This document shows positions 32,080-44,891 of a stretch of 64,000 bases of DNA, piece by piece (positions within the stretch are counted from its first letter, which is position 1; every line of letters starts with the position of its first letter). The stretch covers positions 533,648 to 597,647 of the forward strand of contig KV425553.1 of NCBI GenBank assembly GCA_001632425.1, given 5' to 3'. Source of the stretch: Neolentinus lepideus HHB14362 ss-1 (Eukaryota; Basidiomycota; Agaricomycetes; Gloeophyllales; Gloeophyllaceae). The position numbers and the translations under genes are program-made. The notes under the pieces are model-generated. The model was given only the letters and a program-made list of their open reading frames with translations. It did not search any database and had not been told where the DNA came from.

Positions 32080-34810
32080 ATGTCCCAAATCACTTACGAT
32101 ATCATCGTTGCCGGAGGTACGGGACCTCCCAGCCACAGGGAATGCGGGAACTCGAGGATCGTGCTGTATGCACTCAGCGATGCTACCCATATCCCGCGCT
32201 TCCTGCCGGTGTACTAACACACATACCAGTTTCTGACAACGGTTTTCTTCACAGGAGGTACGGCAGGCTGCGTTCTTGCCTCTCGTCTCTCAACTGCTTC
32301 TCCGTCTCTCAAGATACTCGTGCTCGAAGCAGGGCCACACACCCGGAACGACCTCTCGCACACCCAGCCCGCCCGCTACCTGTGCCACCTGCGTCCAGAC
32401 AGCACGGCAGTGAAGTTCTATCTCGCCAAGAAAAGCGAAGAGCTTCTGGGGCGTCAACTGGTGGTACCCTGCGGCCAGTGCCTCGGTGGAGGGAGTAGCG
32501 TCAACTGTGCGGCAGAAGACATTTATGGATAGTTTAGCATGCTAACTCGAATGTACAGTCGCGATGTACAGTCAAGCTTCGGCATCTGATTACGATGATT
32601 GGGAAACCGTCTATGGAAATGAAGGATGGGGCTACAAGGACTTGCTTCCTCTCTTGAGAAAGGTAATATCCGTATAGACTCCCCGAGCTTTCCTGACTAT
32701 GTTTGTTCAGTCCGAGACATACCAGATCGCGAGAGAGAAGGAGACCCACGGGTATTCCGGCGAGCTCAAGGTCTCTTACGGCGGCCATTATACGAATGTC
32801 GGCGAAGAGTTCCTGCAGGTCGCCGAGAGATGGGACAAGTCGCGAGGATTGACCGCGGACCTCAACGACATGACTGAGAAGAGCTTAGCATACTCACGGT
32901 GGCCGAAGTACGCTGCTTGCAATGGTATGCCATCTGAAAGGAAGTCGCTGATTGAAGTCGGTACTGCAGATGGATCAATGGCACTAATGGACACCGCTCC
33001 GACGTCCCACATCAGTTCATCTACGCAAAGGAAGACAACCACCCAAACCTCGAGATTCAAATCGGCTGTCTCGTCAAAAAGGTCCTGTTTGAGTAAGTTG
33101 TCATGGAACTTTACAGATAGTTCCTTTGATATCTGTTAATCAGGGGCAATCGTGTGTCTGGGGTAGAGTATATCCTCAACCCTCGTTTCCATCCAAATGA
33201 AACCGAGGCGGGCACGAAGGTCTTGACCGCGAAGGCGTTGAAGCTAGTTGTCCTCAGTGCTGGCACCTTCGGATCTCCGCAGATTCTGGAGAGAAGTGGT
33301 ATCGGTCGCAGAGAGGTGCTGGATCAAGTAGGAATCGACTGTCGTATCGAGTTGAGCGAGGTAGGAGAGAATTACCAAGGTCCACATCGGTCTTCATCGG
33401 GAGAGCGGCATTCATACTGAACCCATGAGCAGATCACAACGTGCTCTTCGTGCCATACCTTGCGGCGGACGACGCTGAGACGTTAGACGGTATTGTGAGG
33501 AACGACCCTGATGAAGTTGCCAGTAAGTCCAAACGCAGCCGCCACTCGGCACGTATTCACATCAGTCCTTCGTGCTCAAGAGTGGGATGACCTATGGCAT
33601 ACCAAAGGGACCGGGTTGATGGCACACAAGTCAGACTGATCAAATTGGTTGACCACAATTTCATCCGCTGACGTCTCTATAGCGCCATAGACAGCGGTGT
33701 GAAATTGCGACCGACATCCGAAGAGCTGAAGGAGCTCGGACCCGACTTCGAAGCGCGATGGAAGGAACGCTTCGAAAACTCCCCAGATAAACCCGCCCTC
33801 TGGATAGGTTCCGTTGCCATGTGAGGATCCCCAATTTAGTCGTGTCGTGCCAGACGAGACATGACTGAATTTATCTGCATAGGTTTATCGGAGAGCCTTT
33901 GAGTATTCAGCGGAGGAAGTACTTCAGTATCGGCTGCTCCACAGTAAGTCAGCCTGTTTCCTTATTGCAGTATGCAGTAGAGATTGCGGACGGAATAGTA
34001 CTACCCCGTGGCCCGCGGATACGTGCATATTACGGACAAAGACGATGTGAATGCACCGCCCGAATTCGATCCGAGATACCTAACCAAGTAAAGCCTTCAT
34101 CGCATTGAGTATAGTGACTTGACTGATGCAAGCATGCACGTAGCAAAGCCGACCTTGCGCTTTTGAACTGGGCCTACAAACGTAGTCGAGAGATTGCCAG
34201 GAGAATGGCGTCGTATAGAGGAGAATATTTGCCCGGTCATCCGAAATTCAGCCAAGAGAGCCGGGCATTGTGCACGGACAACGCTGTACCAGTTACAGCA
34301 GAGGCAGAGAACATACAGTACACGGAAGAAGATAATGAGGCCGTCGAAAGATATACGAGAGAAGTTGGTGCGTGGACTTCTGACGGCTTGTGGAAGGACA
34401 TTTGCTGACATGGGCTCCAGTGACCACAGCTTGGCATTCAGTATGTCGCTTTCTATTCTATGCGACGATATACATAGCTGATTTCTGTAGATCGGGACCT
34501 GCGCGATGAAGCCTCGCGACCAGGGCGGCATTGTCGATTCGAAGCTGAACGTGTATGACATACAAGGATTAAAGATCGCTGGTAGGCAGAATCCTCCAGC
34601 AGCAAGTACCAGATAAGTGCGATGATACTCATTACTTGGATAGATTTATCAATATGTCCTGATAACGTCGGTTCGGTCGGTAACATGCCACACGTGATTA
34701 TACGAATATTACTCACTCTACCTTGCTAGAATACTTATTCAACAGCTGTAATGGTGGGGGAGAAAGCAGCGATAATCATCGCAGACGAGTTAGGGATCAC
34801 AGAAATATAG
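32080..34810 (+). CDS. GMC oxidoreductase, alcohol-oxidase-like, 16 exons
   Basis: FAD-dependent glucose-methanol-choline family oxidase, 612 residues, closest by motif to alcohol (methanol) oxidases. It would produce H2O2, useful for peroxidases in wood decay (inference). Exons: 32080-32116, 32255-32506, 32559-32662, 32711-32907, 32970-33092, 33144-33379, 33433-33522, 33566-33629, 33683-33820, 33883-33943, 33999-34087, 34144-34367, 34421-34440, 34491-34581, 34644-34675, 34730-34810. Marks are the FAD-binding GGGTAGCVLASRLS (from 12), GGGSSVNF, GTFGSPQILERSGIG (GMC signature 2), active-site His in AWHSIGTC (about 544) and Asn in NTYST (587). There is no signal peptide. The frame holds across all 15 introns although single frames look broken. 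Confidence 0.9.
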
Positions 34811-35886
34811 AGATGGTGGAAGTTCCTCGTAAGGGGACGCGTCCATGAGATGACTGGATTATCTTGAGCGCTCAGCGAAACTGGCGTGTGTTTGACGTCC
34901 TTGAAAGCGTATCTGTTGCAACGTCGACGTGTCGCGGTGCACCACGAACATAGTGGAACCTTCAAGGGAGACGCAGGTCGGTTTCGTCAACATTGAACAA
35001 ACAGCGGCTAGCTATATCGGCGGCATCGATGTGTGATCGTCAGAAACGCGGTTTGAATCAGTGTCGGTGTCTGAGTCCGACAATAAGCGAGTGGCTGTGC
35101 GGCGACTGTTCGTAAAAACGCCGGTTTAGGAAATATCTCACCTCTCAATATCAATATTCAATATTCAATCCCTAGCCGCAGTACTTTGCTGTCGTTGAGA
35201 TAGTTCAACGAGACTCTCTGCGCACTGCACCCAGACAATGCAAACTCGCCTCGGCTGCTCGTCTTAACTTCAAGTCTGAGGGCCAGACAGTTACTCTCGG
35301 GTGAAAGCGCTGAGCCGACAAATGGTCGAGGTACTCTATTGCCACGATACATTAATTTGAAGGTCATACACGTCAGATTTTACACCAATACTGCTTTCTA
35401 GTCTCCATCCGCCGACTCGGATGCGGACCGAGGCATGTACACATCCATTGGACTGGGTGATGGCATGCAGCAGCAGGAGGTAAGCAATGTTCCCTTCTTC
35501 CTAGGACAAGGCAGCGAATGATGTTGACGATGTAGGCGGTGACTTCTGACGATTTTGGTTGCAACATTGTATTCTAGTGCCTCGAGGTTGTTCACGCCGG
35601 TACTTGCACGGGACAGTGCACACGGTTCGGCAATGTACGCTTCCCCTGAACGTGTCGGGATGCATTGGTGTCTTGTTAGTTGACCAGAAATTCCATCAGA
35701 CGGATTTATAACGTGTCTGCATGAAACGTCAACTACGAGGAAGCCCAAGACCTCTTCCCGTTCTTCGGTCTCAATACCTCGCACCCGACTCTAAAATGAC
35801 CATGCACCATCTTGCCCGCTTCAAGAATCTGCCGAAACTTCTCCCATCGAACTCGACTCGCATCCTCACAAACCAACCAAACAACA
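34811..35886. other. Intergenic, no gene recognised
   Basis: About 1.1 kb with no supported gene. A short microrepeat of caatattcaatattcaat type is seen near 35148-35168. The right end is the 5' side of the hydrophobin relic. Confidence 0.5.
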
Positions 35887-36300
35887 ATGTTTTACATGCT
35901 TCTCTCCGCTTCCGCTGCCATCCTTGCCGCCGCCACCGAGCCCACCGACAAGTGCGCCACATGCGACCTGCAGGTGCTGCAACAGCGTCTCTAGCGACCC
36001 CGTTGTAGTTTGACCCTCCTCGGATGGCTCGGGATGTCGATCCAGAGCGTTACGGGCCTTGGTGAGCTTGACGTGCTCGCCGATCGGTGCGGCTGCTTTT
36101 GGGAGCGGTGCCGCTTGGTGAGTGGCTTGTTTCAGGCTGTACGGGTGAAGGGTGTGCTGATGTATTCTCGCAGTAGATAACCTCTGCGATTGTCCCGTTT
36201 CATGAATATCCGTTTATTTACTAGGCTCTCTGATCTCCATCGGCTGCGTCCTTGTCACTTTCCAAATTGGAAATGGCGCAGGGTACGTCGTGAACGGCGT
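35887..36300 (+). pseudogene. Class I hydrophobin relic
   Basis: Starts with a short signal-peptide-like MFYMLLSASAAILAAATE and the first cysteines (KCATC). With one base skipped near 35973, the frame gives QCCNSVSSDPVVV. A further shift near 36011 yields LLGWLGMSIQSVTGL, another near 36075 yields CSPIGAAAFGSGAAW, and after a likely intron LISIGCV follows near 36228. The C-x-CC-x-C-x-C order and the CCNS and CSPI strings are class I hydrophobin hallmarks. At least three frame changes in 200 bases and an early stop at 35992-35994 (the unshifted frame ends after 35 codons) indicate a dead gene. Exact lesions depend on the alignment chosen. Confidence 0.7.
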
Positions 36301-37139
36301 CCACAAGGAGTTGAAGGTAATTTGCGATTCGAGTCGCTACTATACATCTCACCGAACATCTCGTACTGTCTTACAGAGTTTACCTAGGCACTCGTTCCGA
36401 CACCTTGAGCTTATGGTACGCTGTACATTAATGGTCATCGGGTGAGCGAAAATTCGAGGAGGTAAATTTGCAACGAGCCTGAAACAGGGTAGGTGAAAGG
36501 ATGCGCTGTACATGGAAGCATGTAGACGATGATCGATGATCGCTGGGGGCAGCGAATGTTGCTAGAGTAGCATGCAGTGAATATAGAGTCGAGCGTGCGA
36601 GGAAACATTAATGGACAAGGCACGCGATCTGCCGGTGCTTCTCCAGATCCGAACGGAGCGTGCGGCACCGACCCGCCGGCAATGAAACAGTTTGTTCAGA
36701 GTCTCCGGGAAATACCCTAAATATGCCTCTGACACGGGCTGTGTACGTCCTCGCCGTCGCCATTGACCATGACCGCTCGCAGCTGCGGCGACACGTATCC
36801 TCTTGTTTTACTCTGACCATCGACTGCATTGAAGACTGTTACAGTGCACGGATGCCCAGTGCTCAACTAGGAAATTCCCTGTCTTTGTGAGTTCTATCCC
36901 TTCACTCAGATTCTTTGCGGGCTTCTTCGACGTCGCACTATTTAATCACCGTATGGCGGTCGCGATCTGCGAGCGAAACTCTTCATATAACCCGCCTGAG
37001 TTTGTCCAGCGCGTGTCCTGACCACCCCCCGCAGGCTGCAGTATTCTTGATTACTCTCGTTACCTCCATTCGGAGCTGTCTCGTTCGTTTCGCGGAACAG
37101 CAACACACTCCTTGCGGAAGACACTACACATACCACACC
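36301..37139. other. Intergenic, promoter side of the next gene
   Basis: No supported gene. Confidence 0.45.
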
Positions 37140-38123
37140 ATGGCTAAAAAGTCGCGGTCCCCCCCTCACACCGACGCGCCGCCCTTTCTCCGATTTCCCA
37201 TACCCGACACCCATGACGGCACAGTTCACGGAAACCAGTACCTTTCTCATCACAGGGTCCGTGCGCAGACCTTGGCTTCAGCAGCCAGCAGCCAGCGCCC
37301 ACCCAAGCACTTCGGGCACCTGCCTAACAGTCCGTACCAGATGAACTTTGATTCGAGCCGCTTCTCTCCGCCCGCGCGCGACCTCCTACCAGAGGACCCC
37401 TTCGCTAGGCTCTCACATGGTCCAGATCTCGTATCATTCGCCACCCCAACACAGTCGTTCGCATCCCTCATTTCCCCTTCCATGTCGACCATCACCCTTC
37501 AAGCTACCTCGCGCTCGTATACTCCAACACCCGATCTGTCGCGCTGCTCTTCAGTCGAGGACTCACCAGTGCCAATAACACCGCCAGCTGTTAGTCATCA
37601 TTCAAGATCGTCTTTCTACACGGCCGAGTCCGAGGCGAACAGTGGCGCTCGTGAACCTGCGCTTCGTCGCGTTCGTACACGTCCCGAGCTAAAATCAAGC
37701 CCTAGTACAATCTCATTAGCCTCAATGGTCAAAGTAGGCAAAGGCGGTCTCTTCCGAAGAAAAGTATGTTATCTCGTATAGTAGCCCACCGTGCCTGGCG
37801 CTTACGGTCCATTACAGGCAAAAATCCGTCGTCCACAGTCGCCTCCGGAGCCTTGCCCTTCACTCCGCTCCTGTGGGTCGGACGATACAACCGACACGAA
37901 GAGCGTCCTGTCACAGACCTCCTCGTACACGGCTCCTCGACTTCCATGGCTTCAGAGGGTCTTGTCGAGACCCTCTACGCCAGACAAGCTCCCACCGTTG
38001 CCGTTGTTGCCTGTTCGCGTTCAAGTGGACGCGGCGCCCGAGGTGCAGCTCCGCCCGATATCGCGGTTTGATGTCGATTTCGATTTGGAGATGGATTCGG
38101 GGCCTTTGAGGATGCTTTCATGA
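37140..38123 (+). CDS. Ser/Pro-rich low-complexity protein, function unknown
   Basis: Two exons, 37140-37763 and 37818-38123, give 309 residues with a GT-AG intron whose join keeps RRK-AKIRRP in frame. The protein is rich in Ser, Pro, Thr and Arg, with many SP/TP sites (RSPPHT, SPSMS, TPTPDLS, PVPITPP) that could be kinase targets, and a short acidic C-terminus (FDVDFDLEMDSG). It has no predicted membrane segment or enzyme motif and is probably largely disordered, possibly regulatory. The start MAKKSRSPP was taken as the first Met of the coherent region; in-frame sequence upstream looks non-coding. Confidence 0.6.
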
Positions 38124-39189
38124 CACGTTCTTGGTGGCGGCGGCATGAGAGTTGCTGACGGAAACATGAAGGATTTGTCAATATTACATGGGCCGAATCT
38201 GTCATTCCAGAAGTTTACCCGACTGTTGTACACCTAGGCGTAACTTGTACTGTTCATTATATTGTACTTGGATGCAGCTCTGCGATATTCTTGAGGTCAT
38301 GCTGTGCGTGCGGCTCCAATCGATGATATGACTCATGAGAGTTTAGATGTCCATAACTCCCTGGGCCGTTCATGTTGTGGCGTACTGTTTTGCAGGAACT
38401 ACAATGTTCGTGGAAGCGAGAAACATTAATAATATTGGCACTTGTCTGCAAGAGCGGAGTTATTCTCAGTCCCCGCGATCCTGGCCTCGTGGCCGTATCA
38501 GCCGCTCGTCGAGCCATCCCGTGAATCGATGGCGGACGGAGCCAACTCAGACTGTGAGTAGGGATTTGCCACTGAGAATATTTCAATACTGGATCTGATG
38601 GAAGAGCAGAGGCGCAATACATTGTGGCATCGTGGATATATATCTGACGGCAGCCGCGGCATGTTGGGCACGAATCGCAACCCTTCTATTTTTATCCGGC
38701 CAAGGTTTGTGGCCCTAGTGTAATCCTCATTCTATGATCGTCTCCTCAGACCACCCCAATTCTGAACCTTAGCGTGTTTGAGAGAGGTGTAGTAATCCAT
38801 CGTGCTAACAATAAGCCCGATGGCCTCATGCCATCCCGTCTGGAATGTAGGCCATGCCAACCTTGTAATAGTGTCCTCACTCCTCCTGTGTCTCTCCGCT
38901 CTCGTGGTCAGGTGCGTTTTTATTGACCCTAATTTGCGTACACAGGATTCGGCCTGATGGCAACGAATCTCAGGTGACAGAAGCACTGGATCCACCGTGC
39001 CACTCATACTCAGATCGCTATCTCTTAGCGTCGATTCATGATGCTATGGCTTGAGGTTAGACTCTCCAAAGTTTTCGTGATATCACGAGCATTGTGGGTC
39101 TTCCATGGCTGTCTGTCGGCTAATTAATTATGAAGAAAGTTTATAAAGGTCTCGGTCATGGGCGCATCTATTGACCAGAACGAAGAAGC
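38124..39189. promoter_or_regulatory. Intergenic with TATA box before the beta-lactamase-like gene
   Basis: tataaag at 39142-39148 lies 48 bases before the ATG at 39190. The remainder holds no supported gene. Confidence 0.5.
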
Positions 39190-40876
39190 ATGCACGCCGA
39201 CCCGCCGCTCGCGCAACTTACGAGCAAAATCCAAGCCGCCCTCGACGAGGCCACGGCCAAGGGTGTTGCCACTGGATTTCAGTATGCCCTCTTCAATAGG
39301 GACTCGATAATTTTCAGCGGTGTATCTGGGTACTCCACCGTGCCCACAGAGGCCAGCCCCGAGGGCGTGCCCTACTGCGAGGACGACGTGTGCCAGCTGG
39401 CGAGCTGCGCGAAGCTGTCAATGTCCATGATCGTGCTGCACATCCTCGAACGCGGGCTTACGAAGCAGGGGTTCACACTCGCAGACCTGGATAACCCAAA
39501 TGCTGTGGCTGAAGTGCTACCAGAGTTCGCGATGGGCTCGGGGCACTTGGTGTCCAAGGTCATTGAGGGATTCGAGCGCGATCAGAGCGGGAGGCGGGTG
39601 ATGAAGCTGCGTGATCCGAAGAGGCGGGTGACGCTCAGGATGCTGTTCACACATACTGCGGGGACGTCGTACTGGTTTACGCACCAGTTAATGGCGGAAT
39701 CGGTAGGTGGTGGAGGTATACCGCTGACAAGGAAGTTGGAAACTGATCTACCCAAACGCATGCAATTAGTACCAGGGCAGTGATGGCAACGAGCCTCTCA
39801 AAGGTATAGCAGGTTTCAGTGGCGACATATCTGATTTCGATGTCCCCCTCGTCGCGGAGCCTGGGACTGCGTGGGAGTGGGTGCTTTCCTGTATCTTTCT
39901 GCGCACAGCTTTTGATGCTCTCGCTGCAGTTATGGCCACGGCGTCGACTGGCTCGCCCAGTTCGCCGTCCGCTCTACGGGGAAGAACATAAGGGCGCTGT
40001 TCCGCGAGATCATCCTCGAGCCCCTCAGCCTCTCGATCAACGAAGTAGACATCTGGGATGGGCCGCACATTACGGACTCGATTGTACCAATGTACATCCG
40101 CAATCCCAGCGCCGACCAACGGGACCGCCGCGCAGGCTTCGAGGCCATCGCTTTCCCCATATATTCCACCGAGGGGGATCCGCCCAAGGGAAAGGCTCAC
40201 TACGCGGGCGCGAGCATGTACGCGAGCACGCGGAGCTACGCAAAGATCCTGCAGGCCGTCCTGCGGAGGGACGAGAGGATTCTGCGCGCCTCGACGTGGG
40301 ATATGGTCTATGCGGACGGAGTCGGGCCGTTGGATGCCCCAGGCTTGTGGAATGGGATGAGTTACAAGGCTTCTATACCTATGTACTCTTATGAGTACGT
40401 ATCCATCTTCTTAAATGGGCGGTGAATGATCATTGTTATGGCTGATCACACCAACCTCATCAGTGTACCATGTTTTGCCACTCCTGCCACTGCTGGTAGC
40501 CCAGAAACGTCGAACCTTCTAGGCTGCGCTCTAGAAACGGGACTTGTAAGTTTCCAGCCGAGTGTTGCTGCTAAGCGTAATGCTTACCGTACATTGTCAG
40601 ACCTTGTCAGGACGACCCGCCGGTTCATTTGGGTGGGCTGGTATCGCAAACTCCTACTACTTCATTGACCCCGTCAACGGCATCGGTGCTATGCTCAGTA
40701 CCCAGTTGATGCCCTTCTTTGACCCGGAGGTGATCGAAATCAGGGATCGGCTGGAGAAGATTATCTATGAGAACTTGCACTGCCTTCCGGGATATGCACC
40801 CATACGAAATATAATTCCGACTTATTCACCAATATGGCGAGCAGTGTGTAGAATCTTTTCTTTCTTAACAAGATAA
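39190..40876 (+). CDS. Beta-lactamase/transpeptidase-like serine hydrolase
   Basis: Serine hydrolase of the class C beta-lactamase fold (beta-lactamase-related family), 478 residues. Exons: 39190-39702, 39776-39876, 39930-40394, 40464-40545, 40601-40876, all GT-AG. The catalytic SxxK is SCAK at 72-75. LFTHTAGTSYWF, GHGVDWLAQFAVRSTGK, HYAGASMYASTRSYAKIL and SFGWAG follow in the family order. In fungi these proteins are mostly esterases or polyketide-related hydrolases rather than antibiotic-resistance enzymes; the substrate here is unknown. No signal peptide. The last residues after NLHCLPGY extend the fold with a basic, hydrophobic tail. Confidence 0.88.
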
Positions 40877-41389
40877 CTTGTGTACACCTCGATGTAATTG
40901 TAGAAACCATGCTTGCAATGATGCCATATATTACTGGATAGAAACGTGGAAATGGACTAGGACACGAGTAGCAACGTTCAACGCGACGATAGTCCTGGTC
41001 TGAAAACCCTGAAACAATACCTATGCTATGATACAGTGTAGTAAGTAAATAGACCTCGAGAAACTGAGACGGTATGCAGGTAGACCACATGAAAGCGGAG
41101 TTCCTGAAAAATAAGAGAAAACCAGAACGATGGGGTAAAGAGCGGCAGTGACGACGACAAGGCGAGTCTAGATATTATGCTGCGAGTTGATAGGCGTGCA
41201 ACAGTTCCAATGTATGATAGTGTAGGATTGGGTAAGTGCGTGCGTCATAATGTCATTCACCAGTCATCACAATCTATCCGCGAGTTACTGATGCATGTAT
41301 CAGAGACAATTCCGCGTAATGAATGGCAAGAATATTCACCAAGTGCGTTGAGGAGTATGACATAAAGAGAATCAGGACAGTGGTGGCTG
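40877..41389. other. Intergenic, convergent 3' ends
   Basis: Spacer between the beta-lactamase-like gene and the casein kinase gene. No gene seen. Confidence 0.55.
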
Positions 41390-43743
41390 TCATGCGCGGC
41401 AGCAAAACGCTGCCCAGAACCCTTTCTTACGGCCTTGACCATGGCCCTCCTCGTCTTGTTCTCCAAGCCGCTGCATCTGTTCGCCGCTATACATGCCGAC
41501 ACCTCTTGATCCAGGGTGTACCGCCGTTCCAGTAGTCGTTCCTTCCCGGGAGTTGGTCCCCGCTTTGCCTTGAGCACCATACAGGTAGGCATCGTTGCCA
41601 TTCACGGCAGGGTTGGATCCGTTCGGGTTTCCACCACCACCGTGCATACCTCCCGGCATCGGGGAAATAGGAGAACCGCGGCCGTACGTGTTTGCACGGT
41701 AGCCCGTAGGACTAGGTGCGGTGGCGTAGGGATGTGGGGCTGCCAGTCCATTGCCTATGCTGTCGCGATCTGCTCGGGGGATCTGTTGCTGACTCGCCCG
41801 ACGGCTCGCAGGGGCTAGGGGCTGCACACTGACGTCACCGCGAGAGCCAGTCCTACCCTCGTTGGTTGCGGGCCTGCGGCTACTACCCTTGACATGAGCA
41901 GGAGTAGGACTAAGCATGAGGCCACTCGACGGTGAGCCGTCCTGAAGTTGTTGACGAGACATCCGCCGATGGGTATGGTCACGCTCACGCTCGCGTTCAC
42001 GGTGCCTCTGCTCACGATGTTCTCGAGGTGAGGCATGAGCATGGGCCTGAGCAAGAGCTTGTGATGACTAGTGAGAAGATAAGCTGAGTAGAAGACGAGA
42101 TGGAGGTAAACGAGCTTACACTGCTGGCTTCCCAACCTTTGCCTCCGTTTAGAAGCATCCAGTCGTAGATGCCATCATCCTGCTCTCCAAGAGTCTTGAG
42201 TACTTTCTGGAAAAGGCCGCGCAGGAAATCGTAATCTGGCTGCTCCTCGAAGCCAAGCTTCCGGACATAATTCATGTAGATAGCGAATTGTTCTGCAATT
42301 CAGACGTCAATTACATGCCATGAGATTGGCGGGCAGCCAGAAAGGTTATTCGCCCTGAGTGGGAGTACCCGGCAGACGGTCTTGTGATGTCTGAAAGTTG
42401 ATGAAACTACTTGCCTGGGAAGCCTTCACAGAGCTCGTCGATAGGTGTGTTTTGCTTTTTCTCGCCGATCTTCTCATACTTCTGCTTGTTCGTGGCAGCT
42501 CGCAATCCCTGCCATGGGAGACCTCCCCTGAGAAAATACATGAAAACATGACCAAGAGATTCTAGGTCGTCGCGTCTCGACTGCTCCCGTCCCAGGTGGG
42601 TGTTGATAGACATGTACCGTGCAGTTCCAGATAATGACTTGCGCTCTCGATAGGGAATATGTTGTTTGGTTTTGGGATCTCGGTAATGCTTCGCCATGCC
42701 AAAATCTGTGCAAAAGGAATGTCAGATCATTTACGCCACGAACTCTGTGCGAGCACGACATAGATCAAAATAACAAGTGATGCATGTTGCGAATGCCCCT
42801 CCTCTCTGGCACATTCGGCTCATGCGTTGCTCATGACTTAACTGAGGCAGATGCGAAAAATGGAGAACGAGGTGGATCTCCAAACAAACATACCAATTAT
42901 ATGAATGACGTTCGCGTTCTTGGTGCCTGGCACACCTATAAGGAAATTATCGGGTTTGATGTCTCGGTATATTAAGGACTTGTCGTGGATCGACTGGACA
43001 CGGGTGATCTAAAAACGTGAATTATACGTCAGGAACGGGAAGGTCTGGAGAGGGCTGCAAAGTTTCTGTATCGCCTGACTCGACAGAAGGGGAACATTGC
43101 TTGAGCGACATGAGGGTACACCATCGGCGACTCCGGAAGGACATGATCCCCCCACGCAGTGGAATGCTGTACGCACCATTTGCACAGCAGACATGCAGAC
43201 AGTCTTTATAGTGAACTTGCGTCCACACATATCGAAGAGGTCCTCAAGATTAGGACCCAGGAGATCAATAACTAAGACATTGTGAAGGCCCTCTTGCCCG
43301 AAATAATGGGCTTTAGGGACGCCAGCTGATATGCCGACATCAGAACATTACGGCATTAGATAACGTATAGAGAAATGTATGAACAGCTACGTACGGGTAC
43401 CATTCAGGGTACGGTATGACCGGTACTCGTCTCTAAGCTGAGGTGCGTCGGATTTTCGAGGTTCCTAGATACCTTCGTTGAGAGCGACCCGCGGCGGAGA
43501 CGACAACACTCACAAACTTGATTGCAACGGGCTCATTGGTGAGCAGGTTGGTCCCTACAGTTCATGAAAGCGTCAGAATTCAATTGCACCGCTACAGCGG
43601 TCAGACATGCCCTCAAAAACGACTCCAAAGGAGCCCTCGCCGATCTTCTTCCCTACACGATAATGATTGCCCACAATCCCGTTTCCCGCTGCCGACTGTG
43701 ACGAGTGTGGCGACGACGAAGCAATAACGTGGGGGGTGGACAT
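41390..43743 (-). CDS. Casein kinase 1, membrane-anchored Yck/Cki1 type
   Basis: Ser/Thr kinase of 547 residues. Exons: 43743-43611, 43554-43514, 43464-43401, 43325-43177, 43008-42894, 42705-42415, 42292-42120, 42067-41390. The kinase domain runs from about residue 28 to 300: [11 protein letters not shown] loop, VAIKF lysine, [12 protein letters not shown] catalytic loop, [10 protein letters not shown], and the CK1 signature [15 protein letters not shown] long Gln/Ser/Pro/Gly-rich tail ends in FCCRA; the Cys pair fits palmitoylation that holds Yck kinases at the plasma membrane. Introns 1 and 6 start with GC (gcatgt, gcaagt). Introns 4 and 5 are 168 and 188 bases. The Arg/Glu/His run (about 325-345) is low complexity. 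Confidence 0.93.
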
Positions 43744-44891
43744 GGTGATGGAAGTCAGACCCCGTCAGCCGAGACAAAGGAAAGAGAAAGAGAGATTGAA
43801 GGGAGGGGAAGGGAATAGAAGGAGGAATACGTTGATAGCTCAATCCGCTAGCGCGCACTCCTGGAACAGAGCCGAAACGGCGGACTTTGAATTTCCTATA
43901 TTCGGCACTCCACGTGGCCCTCTGGTGCTCTTTTTGCCACCGCTGTTTCTACAGGCCTCGTTGCCTCCTCGAAGTGTGCTTGTTGTCATCCGTCGACTAT
44001 CACACTGATTGCGCTGCGCTGGCCAAGTCTCCTCGGGCGCGCTCTGTATTCCAACGATCTCGGACCTTGCATAAGCATTCCACTAGTCTGCGGAGATTGA
44101 TCCTGCATTCGGTATGCTCTATGATCTTCTCGTATACAAGGATTTACATGCCCAATATGGATCTTCAGGAGCTATCTGTCTGTACAGGGGTAGATGAAGC
44201 TCGCATGGCTCCTGGATTTCTGACGCTCTCCGTACCAAGTCTGGGTGTGCTGTATCTTTCTATTAACGCCACAACTTTCATATTTGATTATCTGGATGCC
44301 AACATGTCTTTCATGGCAGCTTCCATACCCTTGTCTGCGTGTGCTTCCGGGTCTTCATATAGCGCCTTTCCCCAATCGGATTTATTACTCTGACTACTTC
44401 TACCTGGACCACGGCAGGCTGTCATCCAATCGAGTCTCCAAGCAGAGCTGTTTATCGTGGCTGGAATGGCTGAGAATTGCTCACTGATGTCTGCCTACTT
44501 TGCTACGGAATTCCTCGCTGTTAATATCGCTCATCGCCAGCTGTGTGGTTCTTGATCTCGACTGTAGGTTTGCACTCAAGCTCCTCCTCATAAAGCGCAC
44601 CCGGTCCTATTCAGAGCGCGCGACGTTGTGTCGCATGAACACGCGCTTAGCGTGCGTCCTTCAGTGTACTTTATGTCTCATCACCGGTGTATAGGATACG
44701 TCGGGATCGTGCACTACCGTTCAGTCTGCGCCTTCCTGCGGCGTTGCTATGAGACTATGAGAAGACTTTGTTTTTACAGCGCTACAGAGCGCTCTCTCTT
44801 GACGCAACTTTCCGTGAATGCATCGGACTCGACTGTTCAATCTGTAAATTGTCACGTGATTAATATTTTCCCGTTCAGCATTGTTGGCGCG
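43744..44891. other. Kinase promoter and possible F-box fragment
   Basis: An open plus-strand frame at 43887-44393 contains leucine-patterned sequence (SLRRLILHSV, MDLQELSVCTG, VPSLGVLYLSINATTF) resembling the repeat part of F-box/LRR proteins. It has no F-box and no clear start, and overlaps the presumed kinase promoter. It may be a gene fragment. The rest is non-coding. Confidence 0.35.

Noticed and set aside
32080..34810. Apparently broken GMC oxidase
   Set aside because: Sixteen exons with GT-AG introns restore a full-length frame with active-site His and Asn.
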